A DNA stretch of 64,000 bases. Origin: Devosia ureilytica (lineage in GTDB: Bacteria; Pseudomonadota; Alphaproteobacteria; Rhizobiales; Devosiaceae). Below the pieces are notes generated by a model that made no database searches, had not been told where the DNA came from, and was given only the letters and a program-made list of their open reading frames with translations. A program made the position numbers and the translations under genes. The stretch spans positions 1 through 64,000 of the forward strand of contig NZ_JAMZCU010000006.1 in the NCBI RefSeq assembly GCF_024273195.1, in the 5' to 3' direction. Each line of letters starts with the position of its first letter. The stretch's first letter is position 1. Shown piece by piece: positions 17,014 to 26,464 of the stretch.

Positions 17014-17265
17014 TTAGTTCGCGTCCAGCGGCTCGGTGCCGGTGGCCTTGCCCTCGCGATTGAGCGTGATCTTTTCGATCCGCGCCTCGGCGGTCTTGAG
17101 CAGCGTCTCGCAATGCGCCTTCAGCGCCTCGCCGCGCTCATAGATGGCGATGGATTCGGCCAGCGGCGCCTTGCCGCTTTCGAGCTTGGCGACGATCTGC
17201 TCGAGCTGTTCCAGCGCGGCCTCAAAGCTCAGCGTTTTGACATCGTCATGTGCAGTATCGGCCAT
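17014..17265 (-). CDS. xseB: Exodeoxyribonuclease VII small subunit
   Basis: 83 residues with the family pattern [44 protein letters not shown]. It forms a helical hairpin that wraps the large subunit XseA, and together they degrade single-stranded DNA to oligonucleotides. xseA is not in the window. The gene follows the HDAC-like gene by 33 bases on the same strand. Confidence 0.95.
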   Translation of the reverse strand: MADTAHDDVKTLSFEAALEQLEQIVAKLESGKAPLAESIAIYERGEALKAHCETLLKTAEARIEKITLNREGKATGTEPLDAN

Positions 17266-17298
17266 TGTCGTTCCGCTCGTCAGAATATGTTCATTTCG

Positions 17299-18225
17299 CT
17301 ACCCCAGGAGGGCAGCCAGGTGTTGCCGCACGCCCCCGGCGAGGCCCCTGAGGTCATAGCCACCTTCGAGCAGCGACACAATCCGATTGCCGCAGCGCCT
17401 TCCGGCGACCTCCATCAACTTTGCCGTGACCCAGGCGAAATCCTCGTCCACCCACTCCAGCTGCGCCAGCGGATCGCGGATATGCGCGTCAAATCCAGCC
17501 GAGATCAGCAACAGGTCGGGGGCGAAATTATCCAGTGCGGGCAATATGATATCAAGATAAGCCGCCCGCATCGCCGCGCCGCCCGAATGGGGTGGGAGTG
17601 CCGCGTTGACCACATTGCCGACCCCGGTTTCACTCGGATCGCCGGTACCCGGATAGAGCGGCATCTGGTGGCTCGAGGCATAGAATACGCTTGGATCATC
17701 CTTGAAAATGTCCTGCGTTCCATTGCCGTGATGCACGTCGAAATCAACGATGGCCACCCGCTCCGCCCCATATTTCCGCTGCGCCTCCCGCGCCACGATG
17801 GCGATGGTATTGATGAGGCAAAAGCCCATGGGCGTTGAGATTTCTGCGTGGTGGCCCGGTGGCCGGATGGCGCAAAAGGCGTTGTCGACCTCCCCCAGCA
17901 GCACTGCATCCAGCCCCGCCAAGGCGCCGCCTAGACCGGTGGCAATCACGTCCATCGAGCCATCCGATATGAACGTGTCCGCGTCGACCTGCCCGATCCC
18001 CTCGGCCGGGCGCGCATCACGCAGCCGGCCGAGATAGGCGCCATCATGCACAAGTTCTGCCAGCATCAGGTCCCCAAAGGGGGCATTGCGGCGCTTCAGC
18101 GATGCGAACCGCCCGCCCGCCAGCGCCTCCTCGACCACCCTGATGCGGTCGGGCCGCTCGGGATGACCCTGTGGGGTTTGATGGTCGGCGTAATTGGGCT
18201 GGCTGACCAGTAGCGTCGACACCAT
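17299..18225 (-). CDS. Class II histone-deacetylase-like amidohydrolase
   Basis: 308 residues from ATG 18225; a GTG at 18240 would add five residues but the GGAGG lies between the two. The HDAC fold is evident from GHPERPDRIRVVEEAL, the catalytic His pair in RPPGHHAE, and the Zn site DFDVHHGNGTQDIF plus a later Asp-containing SAGFDAH. Bacterial members deacetylate acetylpolyamines, acetoin-pathway enzymes or other acetyl amides; histones are not expected. It forms an operon with xseB. The opposite-strand threonylcarbamoyl-AMP synthase gene starts 62 bases away, so the promoter region is shared. Confidence 0.9.
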   Translation of the reverse strand: MVSTLLVSQPNYADHQTPQGHPERPDRIRVVEEALAGGRFASLKRRNAPFGDLMLAELVHDGAYLGRLRDARPAEGIGQVDADTFISDGSMDVIATGLGGALAGLDAVLLGEVDNAFCAIRPPGHHAEISTPMGFCLINTIAIVAREAQRKYGAERVAIVDFDVHHGNGTQDIFKDDPSVFYASSHQMPLYPGTGDPSETGVGNVVNAALPPHSGGAAMRAAYLDIILPALDNFAPDLLLISAGFDAHIRDPLAQLEWVDEDFAWVTAKLMEVAGRRCGNRIVSLLEGGYDLRGLAGGVRQHLAALLG

Positions 18226-18286
18226 TTGCCTCCGTGGCACTCACCCCGTCTTGACGCGGGCAGGGCCTGTTGTCAAACACCCCCTC

Positions 18287-19222
18287 ATGACCACGCTCGA
18301 TCTCAAGGCCATTGCCGATGCCGCAGCTTTGCTGCGCGCCGGAAAACTGTGCGCATTTCCCACCGAAACCGTTTATGGCCTGGGCGCCGACGCCACCAAT
18401 GCCGATGCAGTGCTTTCGATCTACGAAACCAAGGGACGTCCGCGCTTCAATCCGCTGATTGTCCATTGCGCAGATCTCGCCATGGCCGAGCGTCTGGCGC
18501 AGTTTTCGCCCTTGGCCCGGCGCCTGGCCAATACCTTCTGGCCCGGTCCGCTCAGTCTGGTTCTGCCGCTGCGGGAAGGGCATGGTCTGGCCGATGTCGC
18601 GACCGCAGGCCTGGATACCGTAGCCCTGCGCATGCCCGATCATCCGGTTGCACTGGCCCTGCTGCGGGAAACCGGCCTGCCATTGGCCGCCCCTTCGGCC
18701 AATCCATCGGGAAAACTGTCGCCCACCACTGCCGAACAGGTGCGGCGCGGCTTTGGTGATGTGGTGCCGGTGCTCGATGGTGGGCCCTGCAAATCCGGCG
18801 TGGAATCCACCATTTTGGCCATCGATGGTGATCGGCTTATTCAACTTCGCGCCGGAGCCCTGGCGCGTGACGCCATCGAAGAGGCGATGGGCCAGCCGGT
18901 CGAACTGGCAGCCGAAGGCGCGGCCATTTCCGCACCCGGCATGCTGCTCAGCCACTACGCGCCCAATGCCCACATGCGGCTCGATACCACGCCCCGGCCT
19001 GGCGAGGCCTATCTCGCCTTTGGCCCCAAGGCGCCCCACAACAGCCTCATCCGCAACCTCTCGGAAACCGGTGATCTGCACGAGGCGGCGCGCAATCTTT
19101 TTTCCATGCTGCATGAGCTGGACGCAGCCGGCGTCAGCGTCATTGCGGTGGCGCCCATTCCCGAAACCGGGCTGGGCGAGGCGATCAACGACCGCCTGCG
19201 CCGCGCTGCAGCACCGCGCTAA
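18287..19222 (+). CDS. L-threonylcarbamoyladenylate synthase (Sua5 type)
   Basis: 311 residues from ATG 18287. It makes threonylcarbamoyl-AMP from Thr, bicarbonate and ATP for the t6A37 tRNA modification. The YrdC domain has FPTETVYGLGADATN, the KGRPRFNPL motif (K-x-R) and the S-x-N of PSANPSG. A C-terminal Sua5 domain (about 205-311) is present, so this is the long Sua5 form and not the short TsaC. The stop shares bases with the convergent DnaJ-like gene. Confidence 0.94.
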   Translation: MTTLDLKAIADAAALLRAGKLCAFPTETVYGLGADATNADAVLSIYETKGRPRFNPLIVHCADLAMAERLAQFSPLARRLANTFWPGPLSLVLPLREGHGLADVATAGLDTVALRMPDHPVALALLRETGLPLAAPSANPSGKLSPTTAEQVRRGFGDVVPVLDGGPCKSGVESTILAIDGDRLIQLRAGALARDAIEEAMGQPVELAAEGAAISAPGMLLSHYAPNAHMRLDTTPRPGEAYLAFGPKAPHNSLIRNLSETGDLHEAARNLFSMLHELDAAGVSVIAVAPIPETGLGEAINDRLRRAAAPR

Positions 19223-20166
19223 TCGCGCACCTTGTAGGGCTTCTGGTCACGCATGAAACGAGCCAGGGCTTCGAGATCCGCATCGCCGCCGGGCGGCAGC
19301 ACCACGCGGATGTTCACATAAAGATCGCCGTCGCCGTAAAGCCCCTTGCCCTTGAGGCGCAGTGCCTTGGCGGTGTCGACGCCGGGCGGCAGGGTGAGTT
19401 CCACCGATCCATCCAGGGTCGGCACTCGCACTTTTGCACCCAGCACCGCTTCATAAAGCGTCACGGGCACGTCGGTGCGGACATCATTGCCATCCTTGCG
19501 GAAGCTCTTTGACTTTTCAAAGCGCACGGTCACCAGCGCATCGCCCGGCTCGCCAAACGGGCTCGGGGCGCCCTGGCCTTTGAGGCGGATTTGCTGGCCT
19601 TCCTCGACCTTGTCCGGCAGCTTGACCGACAGCACCTTGCCCGAAGGCATGCGTACGGGCACCGACGCGCCCTTGTGCGCGTCTTCGAGCGATATGGCGA
19701 CGGTGACCACAATGTCATCGCCCTTGCCACTGCGCGGTCCGCCGCCAGCCGCGGTGCCGGTGAAGGGGTCCCATTGGGCACCACCGGCTGGCCCGCGCGC
19801 GCCGGCGCCCGGACCACCGCGTGGCTGGCCGCCAAAGCCGCTCATGAACTCCTTGAGGATGTCCTCGGCCGAAAAGCCGCCAGCACCCGCGCCGGGCCGT
19901 GCACCACGGCTGGCGCCGCCATTGCCGAAGCCGGCGAAGCGCGGATTGCCCTCGGCGTCGATTTCGCCACGGTCGAACTGTCCGCGCTTGGCTTTGTCGT
20001 TCAAAAGGTCATAGGCGTGCGTGGCCTCGGCAAACTTGCCGTGGGCCGTGGGGTCGTCAGGATTCTGGTCGGGATGGTATTGCTTGGCCAGCTTGCGATA
20101 AGCGGACTTGATGTCCTTGTCGCTTGCGGACCGCGACACCCCGAGTACGGTGTATGGATCGCGCAT
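19219..20166 (-). CDS. DnaJ-like co-chaperone without zinc finger (CbpA type)
   Basis: 315 residues. The J-domain with the HPD tripeptide is at about residues 3-70 (YRKLAKQYHPDQNPDD), followed by a long Gly/Arg/Pro-rich linker (about 75-135) and the two DnaJ C-terminal beta-domains (VTVAISLEDAHKGASVPV; VPTLDGSVELTLPPG). The Cys-rich zinc module of classical DnaJ is absent. It stimulates DnaK ATPase and holds clients. The TAG stop overlaps the TAA of the convergent synthase gene within a CTAA sequence. It is divergent from pdxH. Confidence 0.92.
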   Translation of the reverse strand: MRDPYTVLGVSRSASDKDIKSAYRKLAKQYHPDQNPDDPTAHGKFAEATHAYDLLNDKAKRGQFDRGEIDAEGNPRFAGFGNGGASRGARPGAGAGGFSAEDILKEFMSGFGGQPRGGPGAGARGPAGGAQWDPFTGTAAGGGPRSGKGDDIVVTVAISLEDAHKGASVPVRMPSGKVLSVKLPDKVEEGQQIRLKGQGAPSPFGEPGDALVTVRFEKSKSFRKDGNDVRTDVPVTLYEAVLGAKVRVPTLDGSVELTLPPGVDTAKALRLKGKGLYGDGDLYVNIRVVLPPGGDADLEALARFMRDQKPYKVRD

Positions 20167-20291
20167 TAGGTCCGATCTTTGCTTTGGGGCAAGGCCCGCG
20201 ATTATTCGGGCATTGTTTGGCCCATCATTGCTGTCCTATATGGCGATGGCCCCCGCGCTTGTCCAGTTTTGCCGGCCGCGGGCAAGGGAAA

Positions 20292-20927
20292 ATGAACATG
20301 TTGCAAACGCTGACCGAACGCCTTTTCAACGATAGCGACCGATCCGACCTCGATCCTTATGCGGTGTTCGAGGAATGGTTCGCGCTGGCAGAAGATAGCG
20401 AGCCCAACGATCCCCATGCCATGGCGCTGGCGACGGTCGATGAAAATGGGGTCCCCGATGTGCGCATGGTGCTGCTCAATCGGCGCGACGCCCGGGGCAT
20501 CTGCTTTTTCACCAATTTCGAAAGCGACAAGGGGCGCCAACTGGTCGCCAACCCGCAGGCGGCCATGGTCATGCACTGGAAGAGCCTGCGCCGGCAGGTG
20601 CGGATGCGCGGCCCGGTCGAGCGTGTCACCGAGGCAGAGGCCGACGAATACTTTGCCTCTCGGGCAAAAGGCAGCCGGATCGCCTCGGCAACGTCGAAAC
20701 AGTCCCGCCCGCTGACCAACCGGCAGCAGATGATGGACGAGGTCGCGGCGCTCACCGCAATGGTCGGCGATGGAGACATGCCGCGCCCCACACATTGGTC
20801 GGGGTTCCGCCTCATGCCCACGTCCATCGAATTCTGGAAGGACGGCGAGTTTCGCCTGCACGACCGCGTCCGCTTCACCCGCGATACCCAAGCCAGCGGC
20901 TGGACCAGCGAACGGCTTTATCCCTGA
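20292..20927 (+). CDS. pdxH: Pyridoxamine 5'-phosphate oxidase
   Basis: FMN-dependent oxidase making pyridoxal 5'-phosphate from PNP or PMP. 211 residues from ATG 20292, which follows AAGGGA; the upstream open frame is intergenic. Family landmarks are DPYAVFEEWFALA, MVLLNRRDARGICFFTNFESDKG, the RxxR-rich FMN contacts after MHWKSLRRQVR, SRIASATSKQSRPL and the C-terminal FRLHDRVRFTR plus ERLYP. Confidence 0.97.
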   Translation: MNMLQTLTERLFNDSDRSDLDPYAVFEEWFALAEDSEPNDPHAMALATVDENGVPDVRMVLLNRRDARGICFFTNFESDKGRQLVANPQAAMVMHWKSLRRQVRMRGPVERVTEAEADEYFASRAKGSRIASATSKQSRPLTNRQQMMDEVAALTAMVGDGDMPRPTHWSGFRLMPTSIEFWKDGEFRLHDRVRFTRDTQASGWTSERLYP

Positions 20928-21006
20928 AGGCATGCACCGCGACATTGTTCAAACAAGCGCAATACCTTGCCGCTATTGTTTGCGCAGGTCTGGGGAATGA
21001 GTCTTC

Positions 21007-21837
21007 GTGCGGATACTGATCAGAACCTCGAAATGGGCGGTCCTGGCGCGTCGTTTGGGCGGGCTTGCGGTCCCGCTGACGCTGGTGCCGGTGATCATGC
21101 ACCGCGAGCGCTTCCTCGATTCGAGTGCTTTTCTCACCGTCGCGCTATTTGCCTGCCTTGTCGCCGGCCTGGCGGTATTGGCTGCCCTCGTCGCCCTGGT
21201 GCGGCTCTGGTACACCGGCGATCAGGGTTGGGGCCGGGCGCTGGCGGGCCTGTTTCTGGGGCTGCTGTGCCTCGCGCCCTTTGCCTATTACGGCTCGCTG
21301 GCGCTGCGCTATCCAATCGTCACCGATATCGCCACTGCGCCCCGCGGCCAGCTGCCCCTGATCTTTGAGCCTGACACGGCCAACATGCCACCACCGCGCT
21401 TGCTGACGGCCGACGAGCAGCAGCGCTATTTCCCCAACGCCACGACCCGCAGCTATCCGCTCGATCCGCTGCAACTGTTCGCCCTGGTCGAACATCTGGT
21501 CCAGGAACAGGGCTGGGACATCCGGCAGCGGCGCGAACCTGGGCCGGGCAACGCCCCCGGTGGGATCAACGCCCGCGTCCTGACCCTGGTCGGTTGGCGT
21601 GAGGAGGCCGTGTTGCGCGTTTCGGCAGTGGCCAATGGCGCCGCTGTGGACATGCGGTCAGCATCCATCGGCGCCCTGCACGACCTTGGCTCCAACGGTG
21701 AGCGCATCAGTGACTTTCTGGTGGCGCTGGACAACAAGGTGACCGCCTTCCTGCGCGACAATCCCAATATCAACCAGCCCAGTGCCGCCGCGCCCGACGA
21801 GCCGGCTCCAGCGGTCGAAACCGGCAACGGCGGTTAA
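21007..21837 (+). CDS. Membrane protein with DUF1499 domain
   Basis: 276 residues from a GTG start. Three hydrophobic segments in the first ~100 residues are followed by a C-terminal DUF1499 domain (IVTDIATAPRGQLPLIF..., YFPNATTRSYPLDPLQLFALVEHLVQEQGWD ... VDMRSASIGALHDLGSNGERI). The DUF1499 domain is likely periplasmic and of unknown role. A short Pro/Ala-rich tail follows. It is monocistronic. Confidence 0.85.
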   Translation: MRILIRTSKWAVLARRLGGLAVPLTLVPVIMHRERFLDSSAFLTVALFACLVAGLAVLAALVALVRLWYTGDQGWGRALAGLFLGLLCLAPFAYYGSLALRYPIVTDIATAPRGQLPLIFEPDTANMPPPRLLTADEQQRYFPNATTRSYPLDPLQLFALVEHLVQEQGWDIRQRREPGPGNAPGGINARVLTLVGWREEAVLRVSAVANGAAVDMRSASIGALHDLGSNGERISDFLVALDNKVTAFLRDNPNINQPSAAAPDEPAPAVETGNGG

Positions 21838-21848
21838 GCGCTCCACCC

Positions 21849-21989
21849 GACGCGGTTCCGTCGCCTCCCTTTCCCTTGTGGGCTTTGGCCCGTCCCGAAG
21901 GCCAAGCCTCTCCGATGGAGAAGTCTGAGGAGAGAAGGACCGAGGGCGGGGCGTTGGCTTGCCCATTGCCTCGGACCTTGGGGAATGCA
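21849..21989. repeat. Truncated copy of the 278-bp family D element
   Basis: This stretch matches the left half of the element at 7956-8233 (from GACGCGGTTCC to beyond GGACCGAGGG) with scattered differences, lacks the right half, and is directly followed by a full copy. The arrangement suggests tandem insertion or unequal recombination. Confidence 0.75.
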
Positions 21990-22268
21990 CTAGATCATTT
22001 CACACTCAGGCGGACGCGGTTCCATCGCCTCCCTCCCCCGTGTGGGCTTCGACCCGTCCCGACGGGCAAACCTCTCCGGTGGAGAGGTGTGAGGAGAGCA
22101 GGACCGAGGGTGGGGGTGTCGGCAGGTCCTCTGGCTCGGAGCCTTTGGAGGTCGCGTCGCCCCCACCCCCGCTCTGCTATGGCCTGTCGGCCTAGCGTCG
22201 CGACCCTCCCCACAAGGGGGAGGGAGGAAAAAGGGGCAGCGCGTTCAGCTAAACGTGAAACGGTTTAG
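21990..22268. repeat. 278-bp dispersed palindromic element (family D), copy 2
   Basis: Starts CTAGATCATTTC and ends GAAACGGTTTAG, collinear with copy 1 at 7956-8233 along its full length with only scattered substitutions. The terminal TTA is the reverse complement of the glpK stop codon, so the element reaches exactly into the last codon of glpK. It also carries the outer CCTCCCTCCCCC/GGGGGAGGGAGG inverted repeat. Confidence 0.85.
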
Positions 22269-23755
22269 GAACTGAGCGTGCGGCGTACGGCATCGTCCCA
22301 GCCGGCAATCTTGGTCTTGCGTGTCGCCTCGTCCATGGCCGGCTCAAAGCGCCGGTCGCGGGCCCAGCCATCGGCAAAGTCGGCCATGCCGGGCCACACC
22401 CCGGCCTTCATTCCCGCCAGCCAGGCCGCGCCCAGGGCCGTGGTTTCGAGAATAGTCGGGCGATCCACCGGCGCGTTGAGGATGTCGGCCAGAAATTGCA
22501 TGGTCCAGTCCGAGGCCACCATGCCGCCATCCACGCGCAACACCGTCTCGCTCCCGCCCCCGGTCCAATCCTTGCGCATGGCCTCAAGCAGGTCGCGCGT
22601 CTGGTAGCAAACCGCCTCCAGCGCCGCCTTGGCGATTTCTGCGGGACCCGAATTGCGCGTCAGCCCATAGATGGCCCCGCGGGCCTCGGCGTCCCACCAG
22701 GGTGCGCCCAGCCCGACGAAGGCGGGGACCATATAGACATTCTGGCTCGGGTCGGCTGTGCGCGCCAGCGGCCCGGTTTCGATTGCGTGTTTGACCAGCT
22801 TCAGCCCGTCGCGGATCCACTGCACCGCAGCCCCGGCAATAAAAATCGAGCCCTCGAGCGCATAGGTGGTTTTGCCGTCGAGCCGATAGGCAATGGTCGT
22901 CAGCAGCCGGTTTTGCGAAGGCACCATGTCGGCACCCGTATTGAGCAGGGCGAAGCACCCGGTGCCATAGGTCGATTTGACCATGCCCGGCGCGAAACAG
23001 GCCTGGCCGATGGTCGCGGCATGCTGGTCCCCGGCCACGCCCAGGATGGGAATGGCGGCGCCAAACAAGCCGGCCTCGGCCATGCCGAAATCGTCCGCGC
23101 AATCCTTGACCTCGGGCAGGATCGCCATGGGCACGTCGAGCAGGGCGCAAAGCTCTTCGTCCCATTGGTTGCGTCCGATGTCGAAGAGCAGCGTGCGCCC
23201 GGCATTGGTGGCGTCAGTGGCGTGCATTTTGCCCCCGGTCAGCCGCCAGATGAGGAAACTGTCCACCGTGCCAAAGGCCAATTCACCCTTGTCGGCCCGT
23301 GCCCGCGCGCCCTCCACAGTGTCGAGCAGCCATTTCACCTTGGTGCCGGAAAAATAGGGGTCGAGCAGCAGTCCGGTGCGCTGGGTTACCAGCGGTTCAT
23401 GTCCGTCTTTTTTCAGTGCGGCGCAGAAGGCCGCGGTGCGCCGGTCCTGCCAGACAATGGCATTGTGGATGGGCTTGCCGGTGGCCTTGTCCCAGATGAC
23501 CACGGTTTCGCGCTGATTGGTGATGCCGATGGCAGCAATATCGCCGGCAGAAACCTTGGCATCGGCAAGTGCCGTCTTCACTGACCAGACGACGCTGTCC
23601 CAGATTTCGTCCGGGTCATGCTCCACCCAGCCGTCCTGCGGAAAGTGCTGGGTAAATTCCTTCTGGCCGACCCCGGCAATTTTGCGGTTGCCATCGAACA
23701 CAATGGCCCGGCTCGAGGTTGTGCCCTGATCAATCGCCAGAATGAATTTTTGCAT
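22265..23755 (-). CDS. glpK: Glycerol kinase
   Basis: ATP-dependent phosphorylation of glycerol to sn-glycerol 3-phosphate. 496 residues, full length. FGGY-family signatures: [15 protein letters not shown] at the N-terminus, the [17 protein letters not shown] segment and the C-terminal [18 protein letters not shown]. It is second in the glpD-glpK operon, 35 bases after glpD. Its stop codon lies in the end of a repeat element. Confidence 0.97.
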   Translation of the reverse strand: MQKFILAIDQGTTSSRAIVFDGNRKIAGVGQKEFTQHFPQDGWVEHDPDEIWDSVVWSVKTALADAKVSAGDIAAIGITNQRETVVIWDKATGKPIHNAIVWQDRRTAAFCAALKKDGHEPLVTQRTGLLLDPYFSGTKVKWLLDTVEGARARADKGELAFGTVDSFLIWRLTGGKMHATDATNAGRTLLFDIGRNQWDEELCALLDVPMAILPEVKDCADDFGMAEAGLFGAAIPILGVAGDQHAATIGQACFAPGMVKSTYGTGCFALLNTGADMVPSQNRLLTTIAYRLDGKTTYALEGSIFIAGAAVQWIRDGLKLVKHAIETGPLARTADPSQNVYMVPAFVGLGAPWWDAEARGAIYGLTRNSGPAEIAKAALEAVCYQTRDLLEAMRKDWTGGGSETVLRVDGGMVASDWTMQFLADILNAPVDRPTILETTALGAAWLAGMKAGVWPGMADFADGWARDRRFEPAMDEATRKTKIAGWDDAVRRTLSS

Positions 23756-23790
23756 GCGGTCCTCCGGCCGTTCTTTCTTTTTACCCGCCC

Positions 23791-25266
23791 CTACTCAGCC
23801 AGGTACGCGTCCAGTCGCGCCACATCCTCGGCGCTGACTTTCAACCCCAGCTTGGTGCGTCGCCACAGCACATCTTGTGCCGTCCGTGCCCATTCGCTCG
23901 CAACCAGATAATCCACTTCAGCCCCATAAAGATCAGCGCCAAAATTGGTCCCAAGATCGGCTTCGCTCCGTGCCGAGCCGAGTATGGCGCTGGTCCGGGT
24001 GCCGTAAAGCCGCATCAATCGGCGCAACAGGGAAGGGGCAAACCCCGGATAATCCTTGCCCAGCCGGCGCACTTCCGCGTCAAAGCTCTTGGGGCCAAAA
24101 TCGCCGCCGGGCAGGGTGCTTTTCTCCGTCCAGGCCGCGCCCTTCTTGCCCAGCACCGCTTCGATCTTTTCGAGCACCGATTCTGCCAGCCGCCGCGATG
24201 TCGTCAGCTTGCCGCCAAACACATTGACCACAGCGCCACTGGTCGCGTCGCCGTCAACTTTGAGCACATAATCGCGCGTTGCCTCCTGGGCCGCGCTGGC
24301 GCCATCGTCGAACAGTGGCCTGACCCCGGAATAGCTCCAGACAATGTCGTCGCTGGTAATGCCCTGGGCAAAATATTCGCTGGCCGCCTTGAGCAGATAG
24401 TCGGTCTCCTCGGGCGTGATTTTCACATCCTTGGGGTCGCCATGATAATCCCGGTCAGTCGTGCCGATCAGGGTGAAGTCGTCCTCATAGGGAATGGCAA
24501 AGAAGATGCGACCGTCGCTATTCTGGAAGAAGTAGCAGCGGTCGTGTTCGTAGAGCTTCTTCACCACGATATGGCTGCCCTGGACCAGCCGCACATTGTG
24601 CGATCCATTCTTGCCCATGACGCCGTTGATAACCTCGTCCACCCAGGGCCCTGCGGCATTGATCAGCATGCGCGCGGAAACGGTCTGCCTGCCAGCCTCG
24701 CCATCGAGCTCTATGGTCCAGGCGCCATTCTCGCGACGGGCCGAAACCACCTTGGTTCGCACATGGATCTGGGCCCCGCGATCCGCCGCGTCACGGGCGT
24801 TGAGCACCACAAAGCGTGCGTCATTTACCCAGCAGTCGGAATATTCAAAGGCCAGTTTATAGCCGGGCTTGAGCGGCTTGCCGGCCTCGTCCCGTGTCAG
24901 GTCCAGCGTCTTGGTCGGTGGCAACAGGCGTCGCCCACCCATGTAGTCGTAGAGCGCCAGGCCCGCCCGCAATACCGCTGCCGGGCGCAGGCCTTTGTGA
25001 TGCGGCAGCACGAAACGCAGCGGCCAGATAATATGCGGTGCAGCGGCCCACAAAATCTCGCGCTCGGCCAGCGCCTCATGCACCAGCCGGAACTCATAGT
25101 GCTCGAGGTAGCGCAACCCGCCATGGATCAGCTTGGTGGCCGCTGAACTGGTGCCCGAGGCGAGGTCGTTCATTTCCGCCAGCGCCACCGAATAGCCGCG
25201 CCCCGCAGCGTCCCGCGCGACGCTGGCGCCATTGATGCCGCCGCCAATCACGAAAATATCCAGCAT
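23791..25266 (-). CDS. glpD: Aerobic glycerol-3-phosphate dehydrogenase
   Basis: Membrane-associated FAD enzyme oxidising glycerol 3-phosphate to dihydroxyacetone phosphate and passing electrons to quinone. 491 residues from ATG 25266. The FAD-binding motif [18 protein letters not shown] is right at the N-terminus, which fixes this start; an upstream ATG at 25344 would run through the operator. The DAO domain is followed by the GlpD C-terminal helical domain. First gene of the operon. Confidence 0.96.
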   Translation of the reverse strand: MLDIFVIGGGINGASVARDAAGRGYSVALAEMNDLASGTSSAATKLIHGGLRYLEHYEFRLVHEALAEREILWAAAPHIIWPLRFVLPHHKGLRPAAVLRAGLALYDYMGGRRLLPPTKTLDLTRDEAGKPLKPGYKLAFEYSDCWVNDARFVVLNARDAADRGAQIHVRTKVVSARRENGAWTIELDGEAGRQTVSARMLINAAGPWVDEVINGVMGKNGSHNVRLVQGSHIVVKKLYEHDRCYFFQNSDGRIFFAIPYEDDFTLIGTTDRDYHGDPKDVKITPEETDYLLKAASEYFAQGITSDDIVWSYSGVRPLFDDGASAAQEATRDYVLKVDGDATSGAVVNVFGGKLTTSRRLAESVLEKIEAVLGKKGAAWTEKSTLPGGDFGPKSFDAEVRRLGKDYPGFAPSLLRRLMRLYGTRTSAILGSARSEADLGTNFGADLYGAEVDYLVASEWARTAQDVLWRRTKLGLKVSAEDVARLDAYLAE

Positions 25267-25291
25267 TGCGCCGCCCTGCCTCATGTGTTGG

Positions 25292-25341
25292 TTCGTTTGT
25301 AAGCGAAATGCTTTCGTTTGTGAATGAAATATGTTTCGTTT
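25292..25341. promoter_or_regulatory. Repeated TTCGTTT operator upstream of glpD (GlpR-like)
   Basis: TTCGTTT occurs at 25292-25298, 25313-25319 and 25335-25341, i.e. every 21-22 bases (two helical turns). GCGAAA (25303-25308) and AATGAAA (25323-25329), related to the reverse complement, lie between them. Such arrays upstream of glp genes fit DeoR/GlpR-type repressors that respond to glycerol 3-phosphate. No glpR gene is in the window. Confidence 0.6.
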
Positions 25342-25427
25342 CAACTACCATACAAGATGGCAATTGACCTGGCTGCCCGCGAGGGCTAGGGCAGGGTATC
25401 TCCTCTCCAGGCCCGGATCGCTGGCCG

Positions 25428-26363
25428 ATGCTCTCCATTCTTGCCGTCATCGCGCCGATCTTTGCGCTCATCGCCCTCGGCTATGGCGCCGTGCGGTTTC
25501 GACTTTACCCCGCCGAGGGCGTGAAGGCGCTGATTGCCTTCGTCAATAATTTCGCCACGCCCTGCCTGCTGTTCTATTCGATCGGCACCAGCGATTTCCG
25601 CTCCGCCTTCAATATCGGCATTATCGGCCCGTTCTATATCGGCGCCATCATCTGCTTTGCCCTGGGCATCGTGGTCGCCCGGCAGGCGTTCAGGAATCGA
25701 CCGGGCGAAAGCGTTTCGGTCGGGTTTTCGGGCACCTTTTCCAACACGGTCCTGGTCGGCCTGCCGCTGATGAGCCGGGCCTATGGTGAGGGCGCCTTGC
25801 CGGTGACGCTCTCGATTATCGGCCTGCATGGCGCCATCCTGCTCACCCTGGGCATGGTGACCATGGAACTAACCAAGCGCGGGGGCCAACCCTTGGGGCC
25901 GACCTTGGTTCTGGCCGTGCGCCGCGTCGGCTCGAATCCCCTCATCTGGGGCATCCTTGGCGGCATCGCCGCATCGCTGATGGGTCTTGAACTCATCGAA
26001 CCCGTGGCAGCCTTCTTCCGCATGATCGGCCAGGCCGTGGTGCCGGCGGCACTGTTCGGCATCGGCGGCGCGCTCAACGAATTCAAGCTCAGCGAAAACT
26101 GGAAGCAGGCCCTCGTCGCCTCGCTCATCAAGCTGATCGTGCACCCGGCGCTGGCCTATGCGCTGATGATTTGGGTGTTCCATGTCCCCATGGAAATCGC
26201 CCGCTATGGCATACTGCTTTCGGCCATGCCGGCCGGCATCAACATCTATGTCTTCGCCACCTTCTATGATCGAGGCGTCAGCGTCGCCGCCAATACCATT
26301 CTCATCGCCACCGTGCTTTCGGCAGTGACCATCACCGGCTGGCTCTATGTGCTCAGTCTCTAG
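25428..26363 (+). CDS. AEC-family (auxin efflux carrier-like) transporter
   Basis: 311-residue inner-membrane protein with about ten hydrophobic segments in two five-helix halves. AEC features include the ALGYGAVRFRLYPAEGVKAL start, FVNNFATPCLLFYSI, GLPLMSRAYGEGALPV and the NIYVFATFYDRGVSVAANTIL end. Bacterial members transport malate, malonate or other small organic acids. It is divergent from glpD and monocistronic; its TAG stop is the first triplet of a 104-bp repeat. Confidence 0.88.
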   Translation: MLSILAVIAPIFALIALGYGAVRFRLYPAEGVKALIAFVNNFATPCLLFYSIGTSDFRSAFNIGIIGPFYIGAIICFALGIVVARQAFRNRPGESVSVGFSGTFSNTVLVGLPLMSRAYGEGALPVTLSIIGLHGAILLTLGMVTMELTKRGGQPLGPTLVLAVRRVGSNPLIWGILGGIAASLMGLELIEPVAAFFRMIGQAVVPAALFGIGGALNEFKLSENWKQALVASLIKLIVHPALAYALMIWVFHVPMEIARYGILLSAMPAGINIYVFATFYDRGVSVAANTILIATVLSAVTITGWLYVLSL

Positions 26364-26464
26364 AGCGCTTCGAGCAAAAGTGGTGACGGTTTTGCGGTGC
26401 GGAAGCGCGACAAAACAAGGGCCTGGAGCGGTTTAGCGTTTCAACGAAGCGGTGAAGTGCTCTA
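26361..26464. repeat. 104-bp palindromic element supplying two stop codons (family E)
   Basis: The left end TAGAGCGCTTC and the right end GAAGTGCTCTA are inverted repeats (10 of 11). The element fills the whole gap between two convergent genes, and its outer triplets are the stop codons of both: TAG for the AEC gene (plus strand) and TAG for the transglutaminase-like gene (minus strand). Interior: AAAAGTGGTGACGGTTTTGC... and GGAGCGGTTTAGCGTTTCAACG. From memory it resembles a widespread Rhizobiales intergenic repeat; no second copy was noticed in this window. Confidence 0.75.

Noticed and set aside
17299..18225. True histone deacetylase
   Set aside because: The fold is that of HDACs but bacteria of this group have no histones; small acetyl amides or acetylated enzymes are more likely substrates.
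18044..19114. 356-codon minus-strand frame over the Sua5-type gene
   Set aside because: Low-complexity Gly/Arg/Gln-rich antisense shadow; the Sua5 motifs are on the plus strand.
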